This document shows, one piece after another, positions 25,696-34,929 of a stretch of DNA of 50,570 nucleotides. The stretch is taken from assembly GCA_934292725.1 (NCBI GenBank), contig CAKQXY010000024.1, positions 1-50,570 of the forward strand, in the 5' to 3' direction. This DNA comes from an uncultured Lachnospiraceae bacterium (GTDB lineage Bacteria; Bacillota; Clostridia; Lachnospirales; Lachnospiraceae). Within the stretch, counting starts at the first letter, position 1. Every line of letters begins with the position of its first letter. The notes beneath the pieces were generated by a model. It was not told where the DNA came from, searched no databases, and saw only the letters and a program-made list of their open reading frames with translations. Position numbers and translations under genes: made by a program.

Positions 25696-26415
25696 TTATT
25701 TTGGCTGATAGGTATTGTCTGGATTACCACATACCTCTGTGAACGCAGATACAGCATCGTCCATGCTATAAAGCTCATGATCTGCCATAAAAAGCATAAT
25801 AATATTATCTTTTGATACTACAGTCAGCTCATCTGCCTCTACACATACCCACTTGCGCGGATTAATTCCATCTGCCATTTTCTGTGCAATATCAGCTGCA
25901 TCTGCCTTATCCTTAAGTCTAACAAGCACAAGTGAATATGCCTGTGAACCCATCATTGGCTCAGATACAATTGCTGCATCAAGCTTTTTCACATCATCCA
26001 TCGTCAGACCTGTATAGGAAGACACTGCATACTCATCATCAAAATCAACAGTGTCAGTTTCCACATCAAAATCTGGGCCCTTGATTGCATACATCTTATC
26101 TAACAGCTCACTAAGCTCTGCATCTAACTGCAAAACATTTTCATCAGTTGCTGCTGCCTCTGATTCACTCTCAGATAACGTCTCTTTTGTTTCTGTCTCT
26201 TTTTCTGTTTGCTCCTCAGTCTGCGCTTCTGTCTTCTTTTCAGTTGCTTTCTCAGTTGATTTCTCAGTTTCCTTCTCAGTTTTCTTTACGGTTTCCTTTT
26301 CAGTTGCTGCCACTGTGCCTGATGGCTTTGTTGACTCTGGCTTTTTAGTGCTGCTGCATGCGCTCATAGAAAGTGCTGCCGCTGTCATTAAAATAATAAG
26401 TCCTGTTTTTCTCAT
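25696..26415 (-). CDS. DUF4358-type lipoprotein with Lys/Glu/Thr linker
   Basis: A lipoprotein signal with lipobox SMSAC gives Cys20 as the lipidated residue. Residues about 36-90 are a low-complexity linker of EKxTEK and TEKE repeats, and about 96-239 form the DUF4358-like domain (VDFDDEYAVSSYTGLTMDDVKKLDAAIVSEPMM...). Such lipoproteins are commonly encoded with MBOAT and DHHW genes in Lachnospiraceae and are presumed to help that acylation system at the cell surface; the mechanism is not known. It is first in the three-gene operon, with AAAGGAG before its ATG. Confidence 0.85.
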   Translation of the reverse strand: MRKTGLIILMTAAALSMSACSSTKKPESTKPSGTVAATEKETVKKTEKETEKSTEKATEKKTEAQTEEQTEKETETKETLSESESEAAATDENVLQLDAELSELLDKMYAIKGPDFDVETDTVDFDDEYAVSSYTGLTMDDVKKLDAAIVSEPMMGSQAYSLVLVRLKDKADAADIAQKMADGINPRKWVCVEADELTVVSKDNIIMLFMADHELYSMDDAVSAFTEVCGNPDNTYQPK

Positions 26416-26441
26416 GATTTTCTCCTTTCATAAAGCAAACA

Positions 26442-26483
26442 GGGACAGGGAATGTGACTTTTAACGCCGCATTACCCTGCCCC
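26442..26483 (-). terminator. Terminator after the ileS-glgP operon
   Basis: On the minus strand GGGGCAGGGTAATG (26483-26470) can pair with CATTCCCTGTCCC (26454-26442), followed by a weak TGTTTGCTTT tract. It separates glgP from the DUF4358 operon. Confidence 0.6.
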
Positions 26484-26559
26484 CGATGGCATTTAAACTT
26501 CTATCTTATTGTTTTCTGCATTGCACAATTTTATACGCGCACTGCATATTTCCAATTCA

Positions 26560-29019
26560 TTACAGTTCAACTGTTACCTTATCAAGCTCCCAGATCTCGT
26601 CAACATACTGCTGGATGGTACGGTCAGATGTGAACTTTCCGCTGCATGCGGTGTTCATCATAACGATGTGTGCCCATCTTGTCTGATCCTGATACAGCTC
26701 GTTGATCTTCATATGTGCCTCATGATATGACATGAAATCCTTGAGGATGAAGTATGTGTCTGCGCGGTCGCTGCTGTAGGTATTAAGCAGTGAATTGTAG
26801 ATATCGCGGAACAGCTCTGGATCCTGTGGTGAATAGAAGCCATTGATCAGCTGCATAAGAACCTGACGAATCTCCTGATTCTCATTGAAGATCTGCATTG
26901 GATCATATCCGCCGTTCTTCTCATAGTTGATAACCTCATCTGCGGTCATACCAAAGATAACTGCGTTGTCCTTGCCAACTTCCTCAAGAATCTCTACGTT
27001 TGCACCGTCAAGTGTACCGCAGGTGATTGCACCATTTAACATAAACTTCATGTTACCAGTACCAGATGCCTCCTTAGATGCGGTAGAAATCTGCTCTGAA
27101 ACATCAGCTGCTGCAAAGATGATCTCTGCATTTGATACACGATAGTTCTCAATGAAGACTACCTTGATCTTGCCGTTGATGGACTTATCATTGTTGATGA
27201 CATCTGCTACAGAGTTGATCAGCTTAATGGTCAGCTTTGCACGGCGATAGCCTGCTGCTGCCTTTGCACCAAAGATAAAGGTATGTGGATAATACTCCAT
27301 ATCTGGATGGCTCTTTAACTCATTGTAAATGTACATAACGTGCAGGATGTTTAAGAGCTGTCTCTTATACTCATGCAGACGCTTTACCTGTACATCAAAG
27401 ATGGAACGAGGATCAACATCGATTCCGTTGTGCTCCTTGATATACTTTGCAAGACGAACCTTGTTCTGATACTTAATGTTCATGAACTCCTGCTGGCTCT
27501 TCGGATCATCTACAAACAGCTTAAGCTTTGAGATCTCCGGAAGGTTAGTGATCCATGCATCGCTGATCTTATCAGTTACCCAGTTTGCAAGCAGTGGGTT
27601 TGCATGAAGCAGGAAACGTCTCTGTGTGATACCGTTTGTCTTGTTGTTAAACTTCTCCGGCATCATCTGGTAGAAGTCCTTTAACTCCTGCTTCTCCAGA
27701 ATTTCTGTATGAAGCTTTGCTACACCGTTTACAGAGTAGGAACCTACGATTGCCAGATGAGCCATGCGAACCTGACCGTCATAGATGATTGCCATCTTTG
27801 CGATCTTCTCATGATTACCTGGGTAAGTAGCTTCGATTTCCTGTACAAAACGGCGGTTGATCTCCTCAACGATTCCGTAAATACGCGGAAGCAGACGTGA
27901 GAACAGCTCGATTGGCCACTTCTCAAGAGCCTCTGCCATGATGGTGTGGTTGGTGTAAGCACAGCACTTTGTTGTGATTTCCCATGCAGCCTCCCATGTC
28001 AGATTCTCCTCATCCATAAGGATACGCATAAGCTCTGCTACTGCCATAGACGGATGGGTATCATTCATCTGGAATGCAACCTTCTCGTACATCTTTGTAA
28101 CATCGCCATTATGAGTCTTCTTATATTTGTTTACAGCTGTCTGTAAGGAAGCTGAAATGAAGAAGTACTGCTGCTTTAAACGCAGCTCCTTTCCTGCATA
28201 GTGGTTATCATTCGGGTAAAGTACCTCTACGATATTCTTTGCCAGGTTCTCCTGCTCAACTGCCTTCTGATAATCACCCTTATCAAAAGAATCCAGGTTA
28301 AAGGTATTGATTGGCTCTGCGTCCCAAATACGAAGTGTATTTACAACGTTGTTTCCATAACCTACGATTGGCAGATCATATGGTACGGCACGAACAGACT
28401 GATATCCTGCCTGTCCAAAATGCTCTCTTCCTGTCTCGTCCTTTGTTACTGTTACGTAGCCGCCAAACTTAACCTCACAAGCATACTCAGCACGGCGGAT
28501 CTCAAATGGATAGCCATCCTTTAACCAGTTATCCGGAACTTCCTTCTGATAACCATCCTCGATCTTCTGTGCAAACATACCATACTTGTAACGGATTCCA
28601 CAGCCATATGCCGGGTAACCAAGTGTTGCAAGAGAATCTAAGAAGCATGCTGCCAAACGTCCAAGACCACCGTTTCCAAGTGCTGGATCCGGCTCCTGAT
28701 CCTCGATAGTATTCAGATCAAAACCAAGTTCTTCAAGAACTTCTTTTACCTCATTCTGTGCACATAAATTTAAAATGTTGTTTCCAAGAGCACGGCCCAT
28801 CAGAAACTCCATTGAAAGATAATACAGTGTCTTTGCGTCAGTGCGCTCAATCTCCTTGTGAGTTGCAATCCACTGATCAATGATATCATCCTTCAGTGCA
28901 TAGGATACTGCCTGAAAAACCTGCTGCGGAGTTGCCTCATCGATGGTTCTTCTGTACAGGGTCTTTACGTTGTAGATGATCTGCTTTTTCAGCTCAGCCT
29001 TATCAATCGTTGTTTTCAT
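26560..29019 (-). CDS. glgP: Glycogen/maltodextrin phosphorylase
   Basis: The 819-residue GT35 enzyme releases glucose 1-phosphate from alpha-1,4-glucan. Conserved blocks include EDQEPDPALGNGGLGRLAACFLDS, NDTHPSMAVAELMRIL and the pyridoxal phosphate site GTGNMKFMLNGA, with Lys658 as the cofactor lysine. Length is normal. ATG 29017-29019 follows AAGGAGG at 5 bases; 30 further codons upstream are open but overlap ileS. It starts 16 bases after the ileS stop with no terminator between, so it is expressed from the ileS leader. That makes its level depend on the isoleucine T-box unless an internal promoter exists, an unusual coupling. Confidence 0.96.
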   Translation of the reverse strand: MKTTIDKAELKKQIIYNVKTLYRRTIDEATPQQVFQAVSYALKDDIIDQWIATHKEIERTDAKTLYYLSMEFLMGRALGNNILNLCAQNEVKEVLEELGFDLNTIEDQEPDPALGNGGLGRLAACFLDSLATLGYPAYGCGIRYKYGMFAQKIEDGYQKEVPDNWLKDGYPFEIRRAEYACEVKFGGYVTVTKDETGREHFGQAGYQSVRAVPYDLPIVGYGNNVVNTLRIWDAEPINTFNLDSFDKGDYQKAVEQENLAKNIVEVLYPNDNHYAGKELRLKQQYFFISASLQTAVNKYKKTHNGDVTKMYEKVAFQMNDTHPSMAVAELMRILMDEENLTWEAAWEITTKCCAYTNHTIMAEALEKWPIELFSRLLPRIYGIVEEINRRFVQEIEATYPGNHEKIAKMAIIYDGQVRMAHLAIVGSYSVNGVAKLHTEILEKQELKDFYQMMPEKFNNKTNGITQRRFLLHANPLLANWVTDKISDAWITNLPEISKLKLFVDDPKSQQEFMNIKYQNKVRLAKYIKEHNGIDVDPRSIFDVQVKRLHEYKRQLLNILHVMYIYNELKSHPDMEYYPHTFIFGAKAAAGYRRAKLTIKLINSVADVINNDKSINGKIKVVFIENYRVSNAEIIFAAADVSEQISTASKEASGTGNMKFMLNGAITCGTLDGANVEILEEVGKDNAVIFGMTADEVINYEKNGGYDPMQIFNENQEIRQVLMQLINGFYSPQDPELFRDIYNSLLNTYSSDRADTYFILKDFMSYHEAHMKINELYQDQTRWAHIVMMNTACSGKFTSDRTIQQYVDEIWELDKVTVEL

Positions 29020-29035
29020 TTCATCCTCCTTAGGT

Positions 29036-32000
29036 TTATTCCTTGCTGACAGTGAGTACAACAGTCTCGCCGTTGATGCTCCACTCCTTAGTGTAGCCGC
29101 TGATCTCACTATCTGTCAGCTTATCTGCAAGTACATCTGCACAAATCTCATCTGCATACTTGCTGAAGATGGACTCAATCTTTGCATTGTCCTTGTAGCC
29201 GACTGTGATGTGATCCGTTACCTCGAATCCTGCTTCCTTACGCATCGTCTGGATCTTACTGATGATCTCTCTTACAAAGCCTTCCTCAAGCAGCTCTGGT
29301 GTTAAGTTGCAGTCTAATACAACTGTAACATCCTGATTGCTCTCTGTTACATAGCCTTCCTTCTGTGTCATATCAATCAAAAGATCTTCCTCAGTAAGAA
29401 CAACCTTCTCGCCATCAAAATCAAAGGTAACAGAACCATTTGCCTTTAACTCATCCATAGCGGCATTGCCGTCTACAGAAGAAAGGGCGGTGCGGATCTT
29501 TCCAAGAAGCTTTCCGTACTTCGGACCTACTGTACGAAGCTGCGGCTTAAAGGTGTAGGTAGTAAAGGAACGTACATCGTCTGTAAATGTAACTGCCTTA
29601 ATATTTAACTCGTCTGCAATGATATCCTTAAAGAACTCGTTTAATGTAAATGGTGCCTTTACAAACATATTTGCAAGCGGCTGACGGTTCTTCATGTTTC
29701 CACTGTTTCGGCATGCACGGCCAAGAACAACAACCTTTAAAACAAGATCCATGTCTGCTTCAAGTTCCTTGTCTACATGTGCCTCATTTGCCTTTGGATA
29801 ATCACACAGATGGATGCTCTCCGGTGCGGATGGATCTACCTTTACAACGATATTCTGATAGATTTCCTCTGTCATAAACGGAATCATCGGCGCTGCTGCC
29901 TTTGCAATTTCAGTAAGACAGGTATACAGCGTCATATAGGCATTCACCTTATCCTGCTCCATTCCCTTTGCCCAGTAGCGCTCACGGCTGCGGCGCACAT
30001 ACCAGTTGCTAAGATCATCGACAAATTCCTGAAGTGCCTTTGCAGTCTCCGGAATCTTGTAGTTTTCCAGGCTGCTGTCGCATGTCTGAATCGTAGAGTT
30101 TAACTTAGACAAAATCCACTTATCCATAACAGAAAGCTTATCATAATCTAATGTGTGCTCCATCGGATTGAAGTTGTCGATGTTTGCATACAGTACGTAG
30201 AAAGCGTAGGTGTTCCACAGAGTACCCATGAACTTGCTGCGGCCTTCCTTTACTGCATCATCGTGGAAACGGTTTGGAAGCCACGGTGCGGAATTGGAGT
30301 AGAAGTACCAGCGGATTGCATCTGCTCCGTGCTGGCGCAGTGCATCCATTGGGTCAACGGCGTTGCCCTTGGACTTACTCATCTTCTGACCGTCTTTATC
30401 CTGAATATGGCCAAGAACGATAACGTTCTTATAAGGTGCTTTGTCAAATAAAAGAGTTGAGATTGCAAGCAGGGAATAGAACCATCCTCTTGTCTGGTCT
30501 ACTGCCTCACTGATAAAGTCAGCTGGGAAATTCTTCTCGAAGACTTCCTTATTCTCAAATGGATAATGATACTGTGCAAATGGCATAGATCCTGAGTCAA
30601 ACCAGCAGTCGATTACTTCTGGTACTCTTGTCATCGGCTTTCCGCACTTCGGACAGGTAACATGAACCTGATCGATGAATGGGCGATGAAGCTCAATATT
30701 ATCCGGACAGTCTGGTGACATCTTCTTTAATTCTTCCTTGCTTCCGATAGCATGCATATGACCGCATGAACACTGCCAGATATTCAGTGGTGTTCCCCAA
30801 TAACGGTTACGGCTCAGTCCCCAGTCCTGAACGTTTGTCAGCCAGTCGCCAAAACGACCCTTACCGATGCTCTCAGGAATCCAGTTGATGGTGTTGTTGT
30901 TTGCAATCAGATGATCCTTTACAGCTGTCATCTTGATGAACCAAGACTCTCTTGCATAGTAGATAAGCGGAGTGTTGCATCTCCAGCAATGAGGATAGCT
31001 GTGCTCAAACTTCGGTGCTGCAAAAAGCTTGCCTTCTGCTTCCAGATCCTTTAATACTTCCGGGTCTGCCTTCTTGACAAAAAGTCCTGCATACGGAGTC
31101 TCCTTAGTCATCTCACCCTTGCTGTCTACTAACTGTACGAATGGAAGATCATACTTTCTACCGACCTTTGCATCGTCTTCACCAAATGCAGGTGCAATGT
31201 GAACAATACCAGTACCATCACTCATAGTAACATAACTGTCACATGTCACAAAGAAGCCCTTCTTATTCTGCTTTGCAGCAACATCTCCAGAACACTTAAA
31301 CAGCGGCTCGTACTCCTTGTACTCAAGATCCTTTCCTTTATAAGTCTCAAGAATCTCATATGCCGGCGCATCCTCTGTCTTAAGACGGCCAAGTACGTTC
31401 TCAAGAAGTGCCTCTGCCATGTAATAGGTATAGCCATCTGCTGCCTTTACCTTACAGTAAGTATCGTCTGGATTTACACAAAGTGCAACATTTGACGGCA
31501 GTGTCCATGGTGTAGTTGTCCATGCTAAGAAGTATGCGTCCTCACCCTTTACCTTGAAACGCACAATTGCAGAGCGCTCTTTGACATCCTTATAGCCCTG
31601 TGCAACCTCGTGGCTTGAAAGCGGAGTTCCACATCTTGGGCAGTACGGAACGATCTTAAAGCCCTTGTAGAGCAGTCCCTTGTCCCAGATTGTCTTTAAT
31701 GCCCACCATTCAGACTCAATGAAATCATCGTAATAAGTTACATATGGATTTTCCATATCGGCCCAGAAACCAACGGTCTCGGAAAATTCTTCCCACATAC
31801 CCTTATATTTCCAGACATTTGCCTTACAGCGCTCGATAAATGGCTCAACTCCATACTGCTCGATCTGCTCTTTTCCGTCCAGACCAAGCTCCTTCTCTAC
31901 TTCAAGCTCAACCGGAAGTCCGTGTGTATCCCATCCGGCCTTTCTCGGTACCTGATATCCTTTCATGGTTCTGTAACGAGGGATCATATCCTTGATCGCA

Positions 32001-32188
32001 CGGGTTACTACGTGTCCAACATGCGGCTTGCCGTTTGCTGTCGGCGGACCGTCATAAAACATGTACTCAGGGCAGCCCTCTCTCTCCTCGATACTCTTTT
32101 CGAAGATATGATGCTCTTTCCAGAATTTGGAAACTTCCTTCTCCCTCTCCACAAACTTTAAGTCTGTAGGAACCTTATTGTACAACAT
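29036..32188 (-). CDS. ileS: Isoleucyl-tRNA synthetase, long (type 2) form
   Basis: The 1050-residue class I synthetase has PHVGH at 55-59 and KMSKS at 602-606. Its editing domain contains the conserved AWTTTPWTLPSNVAL stretch, and a type 2 C-terminal region follows the anticodon-binding helices. Residues such as YCPRCGTPLSSHEVAQGY and the zinc-type CPKCGKP segment also fit. The long form is the eukaryote-like variant, often less sensitive to mupirocin; sensitivity here cannot be read from sequence. The ATG at 32186-32188 follows AAAGGAG. The gene is preceded by a T-box leader with an isoleucine specifier and followed by glgP in the same operon. Confidence 0.97.
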   Translation of the reverse strand: MLYNKVPTDLKFVEREKEVSKFWKEHHIFEKSIEEREGCPEYMFYDGPPTANGKPHVGHVVTRAIKDMIPRYRTMKGYQVPRKAGWDTHGLPVELEVEKELGLDGKEQIEQYGVEPFIERCKANVWKYKGMWEEFSETVGFWADMENPYVTYYDDFIESEWWALKTIWDKGLLYKGFKIVPYCPRCGTPLSSHEVAQGYKDVKERSAIVRFKVKGEDAYFLAWTTTPWTLPSNVALCVNPDDTYCKVKAADGYTYYMAEALLENVLGRLKTEDAPAYEILETYKGKDLEYKEYEPLFKCSGDVAAKQNKKGFFVTCDSYVTMSDGTGIVHIAPAFGEDDAKVGRKYDLPFVQLVDSKGEMTKETPYAGLFVKKADPEVLKDLEAEGKLFAAPKFEHSYPHCWRCNTPLIYYARESWFIKMTAVKDHLIANNNTINWIPESIGKGRFGDWLTNVQDWGLSRNRYWGTPLNIWQCSCGHMHAIGSKEELKKMSPDCPDNIELHRPFIDQVHVTCPKCGKPMTRVPEVIDCWFDSGSMPFAQYHYPFENKEVFEKNFPADFISEAVDQTRGWFYSLLAISTLLFDKAPYKNVIVLGHIQDKDGQKMSKSKGNAVDPMDALRQHGADAIRWYFYSNSAPWLPNRFHDDAVKEGRSKFMGTLWNTYAFYVLYANIDNFNPMEHTLDYDKLSVMDKWILSKLNSTIQTCDSSLENYKIPETAKALQEFVDDLSNWYVRRSRERYWAKGMEQDKVNAYMTLYTCLTEIAKAAAPMIPFMTEEIYQNIVVKVDPSAPESIHLCDYPKANEAHVDKELEADMDLVLKVVVLGRACRNSGNMKNRQPLANMFVKAPFTLNEFFKDIIADELNIKAVTFTDDVRSFTTYTFKPQLRTVGPKYGKLLGKIRTALSSVDGNAAMDELKANGSVTFDFDGEKVVLTEEDLLIDMTQKEGYVTESNQDVTVVLDCNLTPELLEEGFVREIISKIQTMRKEAGFEVTDHITVGYKDNAKIESIFSKYADEICADVLADKLTDSEISGYTKEWSINGETVVLTVSKE

Positions 32189-32214
32189 AGTTTTCTCCTT
32201 TCTCATACGCTACA

Positions 32215-32440
32215 GCGCGTATACCATCGCTGTATGATATATGCTTTCCGATAACGTTGGAATAACGTCCTGACTTACTTTAGCACTCTGCCATTAACAG
32301 GCAGTCTATCATTTCAGTAGGCAACTCCGGAGTGATGTTCATCTTTTGCCCGCAGTATCCGCCTCTCATCCTTTGCGGTTCGCTGTCCTGCTTTATGCTT
32401 AGATTACTGTCTCCATCAGCGTCTTTTTGCCGTGCGGATT
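32215..32440 (-). promoter_or_regulatory. T-box leader, isoleucine (AUC) specifier
   Basis: On the minus strand the leader shows the T-box Stem I layout ending in GAACATCACTCCGGAGTTGCC. The AUC at 32336-32334 lies in the specifier-loop position and codes for Ile, matching the gene. Further on, TGGT at 32226-32223 can pair with the acceptor end of tRNA-Ile (discriminator A plus CCA). It lies beside a stem ATACGC/GCGTAT close to the ribosome site. The usual GGGTGGNACCGCG box is not present in standard form, so the antiterminator is divergent; control may be at translation start. Uncharged tRNA-Ile should raise expression of ileS and glgP. Confidence 0.82.
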
Positions 32441-32474
32441 TGCTATAAATCCTGACTACACGACACACACGGTT

Positions 32475-32503
32475 AGTATATCGGTTTTTGAAAGCCTTGT
32501 CAA
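32475..32503 (-). promoter_or_regulatory. Promoter of the ileS T-box operon
   Basis: Minus-strand TTGACA (32498-32503) and TATACT (32475-32480) with 17 bases between them. The start near 32468 gives a leader of about 280 bases before ileS. Confidence 0.88.
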
Positions 32504-32540
32504 GGAATGTGTCCAGAACACTTTGATTTTCGCGGTTTTC

Positions 32541-32568
32541 GTATATTTTTCCATATTTTGGTTAATAC
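32541..32568 (+). promoter_or_regulatory. Possible forespore (sigma-F type) promoter of spoIIR
   Basis: Plus-strand GTATA (32541-32545) and GGTTAATAC (32560-32568), 14 bases apart, resemble the sigma-F consensus only in part. SpoIIR is sigma-F controlled in Bacillus, which is the main reason to propose it. Confidence 0.35.
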
Positions 32569-32604
32569 TTTAGACAACATGATAAGGAGGTATTGATTTT
32601 CAAA

Positions 32605-33207
32605 ATGACACATAGAAAAAAACTCACAATTTTTCTTTTAGCACTTACAACACTTTTCACATTTGTTCTCTTGATTCACCCATATCGAAAAAATGATTCT
32701 TCCCTGCTTTCTGACAAACTTTTACGCTTTCGCGTCCTTGCAGACAGCGATTCTTCGATTGACCAGTATGAGAAAAATGAGCTTAGTAAAAAAATGATTA
32801 CTCTTCTTTCTCCTTCGCTTTCAACTGTACAGACAAAAGAAGAGGCACTCACGCTTTTGCGTGAAAGCCTCCCCTTTTTAAATGCTTACTGCAATTATGT
32901 GCTGTCCGATTATGGCGCACAAAAATATGCCTCGTGCACACTCGGTTCCCATCTCTTTCCTTATAAAACATATGGAAACTATCAATTTCCAGCAGGTGTA
33001 TACGATACACTTCTTGTGACAATAGGAAGCGGACGCGGCTCAAACTGGTGGTGTCTTGCCTTTCCGCCTCTTTGCTTTGCCAATGAAGCTTTTATTGACG
33101 TGCCAGATTCTTCTAGTCAGATGCTTTTTGATCTGCTTGGTCCTGACTTGTTTGATGAAATCTGCCAAAAAGAAAAGCCAAAGCTTACGCTTGGACTTTT
33201 CTTCTAG
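32605..33207 (+). CDS. spoIIR: Stage II sporulation protein R
   Basis: The 200-residue secreted signalling protein is made in the forespore and activates the SpoIIGA protease, which then releases sigma-E in the mother cell. It has an N-terminal hydrophobic signal/anchor (about 6-22), the family stretch LLRFRVLADSDSSIDQYEKN, and the strongly conserved GVYDTLLVTIGSGRGSNWWCLAFPPLCF with its Cys pair. The ATG 32605-32607 lies 14 bases after GGAGG, longer than usual. The alternative in-frame TTG at 32593 is only two bases from it, so the start is uncertain. The gene converges with the FadR-type regulator at 33211. Confidence 0.93.
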   Translation: MTHRKKLTIFLLALTTLFTFVLLIHPYRKNDSSLLSDKLLRFRVLADSDSSIDQYEKNELSKKMITLLSPSLSTVQTKEEALTLLRESLPFLNAYCNYVLSDYGAQKYASCTLGSHLFPYKTYGNYQFPAGVYDTLLVTIGSGRGSNWWCLAFPPLCFANEAFIDVPDSSSQMLFDLLGPDLFDEICQKEKPKLTLGLFF

Positions 33208-33210
33208 CTA

Positions 33211-33864
33211 TTATAAATTTTTAAGAATGTTTTCTTCCTGATTGTCGATGTGAAGACTTATTGCTGCCTTTGCCCGCTCGCACTCACCTTTTATGATTGC
33301 ATCAGTGATCTCTCTGTGCTCACGCCGCAAGTCTTCGCGCATATTCGCATCTTTAATATATTCAAAACGGTAGCGATACATCTGCTCTCTTAAATTGTTT
33401 AAAAGCATATCCAGCTTTGGATTTTTTGTCGCCATATAAATGACTTTATGAAACTCTTCGTCCTTTTGCGCAATCAGGCGAAGATCATTTCCTCTGCTTG
33501 CTGCAGAAAATGCCTCCTCTGCCTGACGCAGTGCTATACGCTCCTGCGGTGTAATTCTGGAAATGGCAAGACAGACAGCAAGACATTCCATTGCCTTTCG
33601 AACCTCTAAAACATCCCTCACACTCTGCGCAGAAATTGTTGCTACTTGTGCACCCTTTCGCGGTGCCATCACAACAAGGCCTTCCTGCTCTAGTTTATGA
33701 ATTGCTTCTCTGACTGGTGTACGGCTTACACCAAGGCGCTGCGCAAGCGCTACTTCGATTAAGCGTTCTCCAGGCTTTAACTCTCCTTTTAGTATTTTCT
33801 GTCGGAGTGTTTCAAATACAACATCCCTCAGAGGGAGGTATTCATTTATCTGAAAATCCTCCAT
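33211..33864 (-). CDS. GntR/FadR-family transcriptional regulator (FCD domain)
   Basis: The 217-residue regulator has the GntR winged helix at about 8-78 (LKPGERLIEVALAQRLGVSRTPVREAIHKLEQEGLV) and an FCD domain with likely ligand residues DEEFHKVIYMAT (about 133-144), REHREI and SLHIDNQEE. It follows ispE by 71 bases and is probably cotranscribed with it. The ispE promoter carries two GTATAC sites like the operator at the citrate synthase operon, so autoregulation through that promoter is plausible. The effector is unknown. A GAGAGGT site precedes the start. Confidence 0.92.
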   Translation of the reverse strand: MEDFQINEYLPLRDVVFETLRQKILKGELKPGERLIEVALAQRLGVSRTPVREAIHKLEQEGLVVMAPRKGAQVATISAQSVRDVLEVRKAMECLAVCLAISRITPQERIALRQAEEAFSAASRGNDLRLIAQKDEEFHKVIYMATKNPKLDMLLNNLREQMYRYRFEYIKDANMREDLRREHREITDAIIKGECERAKAAISLHIDNQEENILKNL

Positions 33865-33897
33865 ACGGACCTCTCTTTCTCACTCTTATTTTCTTTT

Positions 33898-33919
33898 AGT
33901 AACCATTCTTATAGTTACT
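33898..33919. promoter_or_regulatory. Inverted repeat upstream of the FadR-type gene
   Basis: AGTAAC (33898-33903) and GTTACT (33914-33919) form a 6-bp dyad around a 10-base spacer between ispE and the regulator gene. A TGTAC motif lies beside it. It may be a second regulatory site for the regulator gene; it also resembles the GTAAC arms of the repeat at 36089. Confidence 0.4.
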
Positions 33920-33935
33920 GTACATGCTTCGCCAA

Positions 33936-34829
33936 TTACCAGCAATTTACTGGCGTCTCCTCGCGAACACGGTACAGATCTGTGACATAGACAAGCGGAA
34001 CCTGTCCCCACTCTAACAAAGCTTCTTTTGCGCGAAGTGCCATCTCATAATTGTCAAACAGTGCAAATACGGTTGGACCGCTTCCACTCATAAGCGATAT
34101 CAATGCTCCATTTTCCATAAAGCGCTCCTTGATCTCTCCGATAATCGGATATGCCGGAATCGTAACGCTCTCAAGCACATTTCCCATATATGGAAGCATG
34201 CCATAAAGATCCTGACGGCATATTGCATCTGCTAATCCATAAATATCAGGATGTCTTGTTGTCTCATCAAGACGCAGATTTTCATAGACAAATCGTGTGG
34301 AAACAGAAATTGCCGGCTTTGCAATGACAACGTAGCACGGCGGACATGCCGGCAGTCTTGTAAGTTCTTCTCCAATACCCTCTGCAAGTGCTGTTCCTCT
34401 CATCAGACAATAAGGAACATCAGCGCCTAATCTAAGTCCAAAATCCATCAGCTCTTCTAATGTATAGCCCATATAAAAGATTCGGTTCATCGCATATAAT
34501 ACAGCTGCTGCATCTGCGCTGCCACCGGCCATGCCTGCTGCCACTGGAATGCGCTTTTGAAGGCTGATGCTGACACCGCCGCGAACTGGCTGACTTTCAA
34601 GCATCATGCGTGCTGCCTTGTATGCAATATTATTTTCATTCACGGGAAGAAAATGCAAGTTGCTAGATATACGGATCTCCGGCTCTGGAATGCGGTAAAC
34701 AGTAACTCTGTCAAACATGCGGATAGTCTGCATAATCATGCGAACCTCGTGATATCCGTCTTCACGTTTTCTGACAACGTCCAGACCGAGATTAATTTTA
34801 GCCATTGCTCTTAACTGCATTAAATCCAT
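33936..34829 (-). CDS. ispE: 4-diphosphocytidyl-2-C-methyl-D-erythritol kinase
   Basis: The 297-residue GHMP kinase phosphorylates CDP-methylerythritol in the MEP pathway of isoprenoid synthesis. It has Lys11 in the AMAKINLGLDV start, the ATP-binding GHMP motif PVAAGMAGGSADAA at 95-108, Asp137 in GADVPYC, and the C-terminal SLMSGSGPTVFALF loop. Length is normal. Transcription comes from a promoter embedded in the terminator of the upstream unit and covered downstream by GTATAC sites. A FadR-type regulator gene follows. Control of ispE by such a regulator is unusual and is inference. Confidence 0.96.
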   Translation of the reverse strand: MDLMQLRAMAKINLGLDVVRKREDGYHEVRMIMQTIRMFDRVTVYRIPEPEIRISSNLHFLPVNENNIAYKAARMMLESQPVRGGVSISLQKRIPVAAGMAGGSADAAAVLYAMNRIFYMGYTLEELMDFGLRLGADVPYCLMRGTALAEGIGEELTRLPACPPCYVVIAKPAISVSTRFVYENLRLDETTRHPDIYGLADAICRQDLYGMLPYMGNVLESVTIPAYPIIGEIKERFMENGALISLMSGSGPTVFALFDNYEMALRAKEALLEWGQVPLVYVTDLYRVREETPVNCW

Positions 34830-34871
34830 ATTTTTTAATCACCCTTCTAAAAACTTGTACATGCTTTTCTT

Positions 34872-34929
34872 TTGTATACGGCTTGTACTTTGTATACATC
34901 ATTATAATAAAAAAGAGACTTCTTTGCAA
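34872..34929 (-). promoter_or_regulatory. ispE promoter with tandem GTATAC operators, overlapping a terminator
   Basis: Minus-strand TTGCAA (34924-34929) and TATAAT (34901-34906) have a 17-base spacer. GTATAC occurs at 34892-34897 and again at 34874-34879, with GTAC between, covering the expected start. The -35 box lies inside the stem of the upstream terminator. The sites resemble the operator at the citrate synthase operon. Confidence 0.75.
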
